The notes beneath the pieces were generated by a model, which was not told where the DNA came from, did not search any database, and saw only the letters and a program-made list of their open reading frames with translations. Positions 5,421 through 7,628 of a DNA stretch of 7,628 nucleotides are shown here, in pieces. The stretch is taken from contig PWVN01000178.1 of assembly GCA_003561835.1 (NCBI GenBank), positions 1-7,628 on the forward strand. The letters are read 5' to 3'. The translations under genes and the position numbers were made by a program. Source of the DNA: Syntrophomonadaceae bacterium. GTDB lineage: Bacteria; Bacillota; Dethiobacteria; PWVN01. The stretch's first letter is position 1. Each line of letters starts with the position of its first letter.

Positions 5421-6581
5421 TTGACGGAGGACGGGCTTTTTAAAGATTTGCAGGAGATTCGCCGGGACCTTCACAGCCGCCCGGAACTGGGTTTTCAGGA
5501 GGTCAAAACCAGGGCCTACATAGAAGAAAAGCTGCGGGGCCTCCAGTTGGAGGTTCGGGAGGCGGGGGGAGGCCTGGTGGCCTCCCTGAAGAAGGGCCGA
5601 GGGAAGACGGTGGCCCTGCGGGCGGATATGGACGCCCTGCCCCTGCAGGACGAGAAAGATGTCCCCTACGCTTCGAAAAACCCGGGCGTCTGCCACGCCT
5701 GCGGGCATGACGGCCACATGGCCATGGTCCTGGGGGCGGCAAACCTCCTCCGGGAGGCGGACTTTGCCGGAGAGGTGCGCTTCCTCTTCCAGCCGGCGGA
5801 GGAACTCCCCCCCGGGGGCGCCCAGGCCATGAGGAAGGCGGGGGCCCTGGGGGGGGTGGATGCCATCTTCGGCCTCCACCTGGACCCCTTCATCCCCTTC
5901 GGCTCCATCACCCTCAGGGAGGGGCCCATGATGGCAGCTGCGGACCGCTTCGAAATACACATCAAGGGCAAGACGGGCCACGGGGCCATCCCCCACAGGG
6001 CCGTGGACGCGGTGGTGGCGGCCTCCGAGGCCGTCGGGGCTCTTCAGGCCCTGGTCAGCCGTTTTACCAGTCCCCTGGAGCCCCTGGTCCTGACCATCGG
6101 CAAGATCCAGGGGGGGACAGCCTTCAACATCATCGCCGGAGAGGTGGAGATGATCGGTTCCGTCCGCACCTTCAACCCCGGTTTGCGGGATGAGGTGCCG
6201 GCCCTGATGGAGAGGGTCTTGAAGGGGGTGACGGCAGCCCACGGGGCAGCCTACACTCTCCAGTATACCCGGGGTTACCCGCCCCTGATCAACCACCCGG
6301 AGGAGGCCCGGCTGGTCAGGGATACGGTGGAGACCCGCTGGGGCGCTGGGGCGGTCCAGATCCTGGAGAAACCCCTCATGGGCAGTGAGGATTTCGCATA
6401 TTATCTGGAAGAGATTCCGGGCTGTTTCTTCTTCCTGGGCTCCTACCGGGGCGGGGAGGGAATTTCCTGGCACAACCCCCGTTTTGACTTCGACGAGGAG
6501 GTTCTGCCGAGGGGAGCTCGGCTCCTGGAGAAGATCGCCCTGGAGTACCTGGAGAAGGGCAGGGAGAGGGGCCGCGGCTGA
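5421..6581 (+). CDS. M20D family amidohydrolase (N-acyl amino acid / hippurate hydrolase type)
   Basis: This is a cytosolic di-metal hydrolase that cleaves the amide bond of N-acylated amino acids or related compounds. The 386 residues match the family. Landmarks are RRDLHSRPELGFQE (14-27), LRADMDALPL (66-75) and CHACGHDGHMAM (91-102). QPAEE (124-128), FGLHLDP (150-156), the lid-domain GKTGHGAIPH, KPLMGSEDFAYY and SWHNPRFDFDEE follow. By comparison with plant ILL2 and related M20D enzymes, the metal ligands are C94, H96, E128, H153 and H351, with E127 as catalytic base; all are present. The TTG start at 5421 is supported by AAAGGAGG at 5406-5413 with a 7-base gap. No signal peptide is seen. 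The true substrate (acetyl-amino acid, hippurate, carboxypeptidase-type peptide) cannot be told from sequence. It stands alone after the Spo0E-like gene, and nothing links it to selenium metabolism. Confidence 0.93.
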   Translation: MTEDGLFKDLQEIRRDLHSRPELGFQEVKTRAYIEEKLRGLQLEVREAGGGLVASLKKGRGKTVALRADMDALPLQDEKDVPYASKNPGVCHACGHDGHMAMVLGAANLLREADFAGEVRFLFQPAEELPPGGAQAMRKAGALGGVDAIFGLHLDPFIPFGSITLREGPMMAAADRFEIHIKGKTGHGAIPHRAVDAVVAASEAVGALQALVSRFTSPLEPLVLTIGKIQGGTAFNIIAGEVEMIGSVRTFNPGLRDEVPALMERVLKGVTAAHGAAYTLQYTRGYPPLINHPEEARLVRDTVETRWGAGAVQILEKPLMGSEDFAYYLEEIPGCFFFLGSYRGGEGISWHNPRFDFDEEVLPRGARLLEKIALEYLEKGRERGRG

Positions 6582-6655
6582 GGGCGAGGCGAGTCCAAAA
6601 GACCGCGGCCCCGGAAGTTTTCCAAAAATTTTGCTTCCCGGAAGGATTATAAAGG

Positions 6656-6667
6656 GTTCTGTAGAAC
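6656..6667. promoter_or_regulatory. Palindrome GTTCT-GT-AGAAC upstream of etfB
   Basis: A 12-base dyad with perfect 5-base arms lies in the AT-richer gap between the amidohydrolase and etfB. Its size suits a regulator half-site pair. No known operator is recognised, and no clear promoter lies next to it. Confidence 0.3.
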
Positions 6668-6735
6668 TAGATACTAAGAAGTTTCCATTGTAAAATGTTT
6701 TAACTTTTTCAATCAAAAAGAGGCAGGGGGTGAGG

Positions 6736-6759
6736 CCAGCGCAGGGGTTGGGTTTTTTT
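6736..6759 (+). terminator. Weak intrinsic terminator or attenuator before etfB
   Basis: CCAGC (6736-6740) can pair with GTTGG (6747-6751), with one G-U pair, around the loop GCAGGG. One G and then seven T residues (6753-6759) follow. The stem is short, but the T-tract is the clearest one after the amidohydrolase. It would end that transcript or attenuate read-through into etfB. Confidence 0.35.
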
Positions 6760-6760
6760 C

Positions 6761-6789
6761 TTGCAATAATCTAGAGATGGGTTTTGAAT
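6761..6789 (+). promoter_or_regulatory. Possible weak etfB promoter
   Basis: TTGCAA (6761-6766) and TTGAAT (6784-6789) are separated by 17 bases. Each box matches the sigma-A consensus at 4 of 6 positions. The transcript would begin just before the ribosome-binding site at 6800-6804. No better promoter was found in 6582-6812, so the call is tentative. Confidence 0.25.
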
Positions 6790-6812
6790 AACCGATATTG
6801 GAGGGTGGAGAA

Positions 6813-7601
6813 ATGCAAATATTCGTTTGTATCAAGCAGGTTCCCGATACGACAGAAGTAAAAATCGACCCGGAAACGGGACGGCTGATCAGGGAAGGAG
6901 TTCCCAGCATCGTCAACCCCTTTGACAAGCATGCTGTGGAGGCAGCCCTGCAGCTGAGGGAAGCCCACGGGGGAAAAGTGACGGTGATCACCATGGGCCT
7001 GCCCCAGGCCCAGGAAGCCCTGCGGGAGTGTCTGGCCATGGGAGCCGATGAGGCCATCCTGGTCAGCGACGGGCCTTTTGGCGGCGCCGATACCCTGGCC
7101 ACGTCCTACACCCTGTCCAGGGCTTGTGAAAAACTGGGGGAGCACGATTTGATCCTTTTCGGCAAACAGGCCATTGACGGGGATACGGCCCAGGTGGGCC
7201 CGGGGGTTGCCGAACACTTAAACCTGCCGCAGGTAACCTATGTGCAGAAGATCCTGGAGCTGAAGGACGGGAAGATGCGGGTGGAAAGGGGCATTGAAGG
7301 GGGTTATGAAGTCATTGAGGTTCCCCTTCCCTGTGTCCTTACCGTTGATAAATCCATCAACGAGCCCCGTTTCCCCACCATGATGGGTACCATGAAAGCC
7401 CACAAGAAAGAAATACCCACATGGGGTGTGAAGGACATAGAAGCGGCAGAGGACAGGATCGGTTCTGACGGTTCCGCCACCTGGGTCAAGAGGACCTTTG
7501 CCCCGGAACGAAAGAGGCGGGGGGAGATTATCGATTGCGAGAGCCCGGAAGAGGCCGTACAGGTTTTGATCAGCAAGCTTCGGGATGCCAAGGTAATATA
7601 A
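6813..7601 (+). CDS. etfB: Electron transfer flavoprotein beta subunit EtfB, likely bifurcation-type
   Basis: EtfB pairs with EtfA to hold flavin and pass electrons, typically with an acyl-CoA or lactate-type dehydrogenase. The 262-residue product begins MQIFVCIKQVPDTTEVKID. Conserved parts are INPxDK-like VNPFDKHAVEAAL (34-46), TMGLPQAQEAL (60-70), CLAMGADEAILVSD (73-86), FGGADTLATS (89-98) and GKQAIDGDTAQVGP (117-130). The EtfB signature region KSINEPRFPTMMGTMKAHKK (180-199) follows. The segment around QAIDGDTAQVGP closely resembles the electron-bifurcating EtfB of Acidaminococcus fermentans, recalled from memory. The ATG at 6813 has GGAGG at 6800-6804, 8 bases away. An in-frame TTG at 6798 would lie ahead of that site and is rejected. 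The partner dehydrogenase is not in the window, and etfA is expected just past the right edge. Confidence 0.93.
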   Translation: MQIFVCIKQVPDTTEVKIDPETGRLIREGVPSIVNPFDKHAVEAALQLREAHGGKVTVITMGLPQAQEALRECLAMGADEAILVSDGPFGGADTLATSYTLSRACEKLGEHDLILFGKQAIDGDTAQVGPGVAEHLNLPQVTYVQKILELKDGKMRVERGIEGGYEVIEVPLPCVLTVDKSINEPRFPTMMGTMKAHKKEIPTWGVKDIEAAEDRIGSDGSATWVKRTFAPERKRRGEIIDCESPEEAVQVLISKLRDAKVI

Positions 7602-7617
7602 GTTATCCTGCAAATAT

Positions 7618-7624
7618 GGGAGGG
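7618..7624 (+). promoter_or_regulatory. Ribosome-binding site of the next gene (probably etfA)
   Basis: GGGAGGG lies 17-23 bases after the etfB stop and 4 bases before the window ends. A start codon would fall just outside. In most genomes etfB is followed directly by etfA, so that is the expected gene. Confidence 0.55.
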
Positions 7625-7628
7625 TTTA

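Noticed and set aside
5322..6716. A long minus-strand open frame (over 450 codons) opposite the amidohydrolase, plus similar ones opposite selA, selB and selD
   Set aside because: Codon-position GC bias in GC-rich genes keeps antisense frames open. The products are rich in P, G, H, Q and R, match no family, and lie opposite genes with complete catalytic motifs.

Overview
The window carries a bacterial selenocysteine (Sec) synthesis and decoding operon, followed by a stretch of small and broken genes, an M20-family amidohydrolase and the start of an electron-transfer flavoprotein operon. Several signs point to a GC-rich, spore-forming anaerobic Firmicute of the Clostridia, perhaps a relative of Moorella or the Desulfotomaculum group. 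These signs are strong AGGAGG-type ribosome-binding sites, TTG starts, a Spo0E-like sporulation phosphatase, an EtfB of the anaerobic (bifurcation-type) sequence family, and a complete set of Sec protein genes. The species assignment is inference.

Positions 1-272 hold a small hairpin at the left edge and a good sigma-A type promoter (201-229). Then come selA (273-1715), selB (1877-3772) and selD (3783-4823), all on the plus strand. SelA converts seryl-tRNA(Sec) to selenocysteinyl-tRNA(Sec), using selenophosphate made by SelD. SelB brings the product to the ribosome at UGA codons followed by a SECIS hairpin. The selD gene itself contains such a UGA (3831-3833) at the catalytic position, followed by a hairpin. 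A conventional reading of stop codons would therefore start selD nearly 100 bases too late and lose the active site. SelD here is very likely a selenoprotein that depends on its own product. The 3' end of selA is part of a decayed 46-base triplicate repeat that runs past the stop codon into the selA-selB gap. No tRNA(Sec) gene (selC) was seen.

Positions 4824-5420 are a scar-like region. They hold the N-terminal remnant of a membrane protein (probably PTS EIIC-like), a minus-strand 59-residue Spo0E-like gene with its own promoter, and a 17-codon reading frame with a strong ribosome-binding site directly before the amidohydrolase.

Positions 5421-6581 encode an M20D amidohydrolase with all metal ligands. 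After a 231-base AT-richer gap with a weak terminator-like hairpin and a palindrome, etfB (6813-7601) begins. A ribosome-binding site at the right edge announces another gene, probably etfA.
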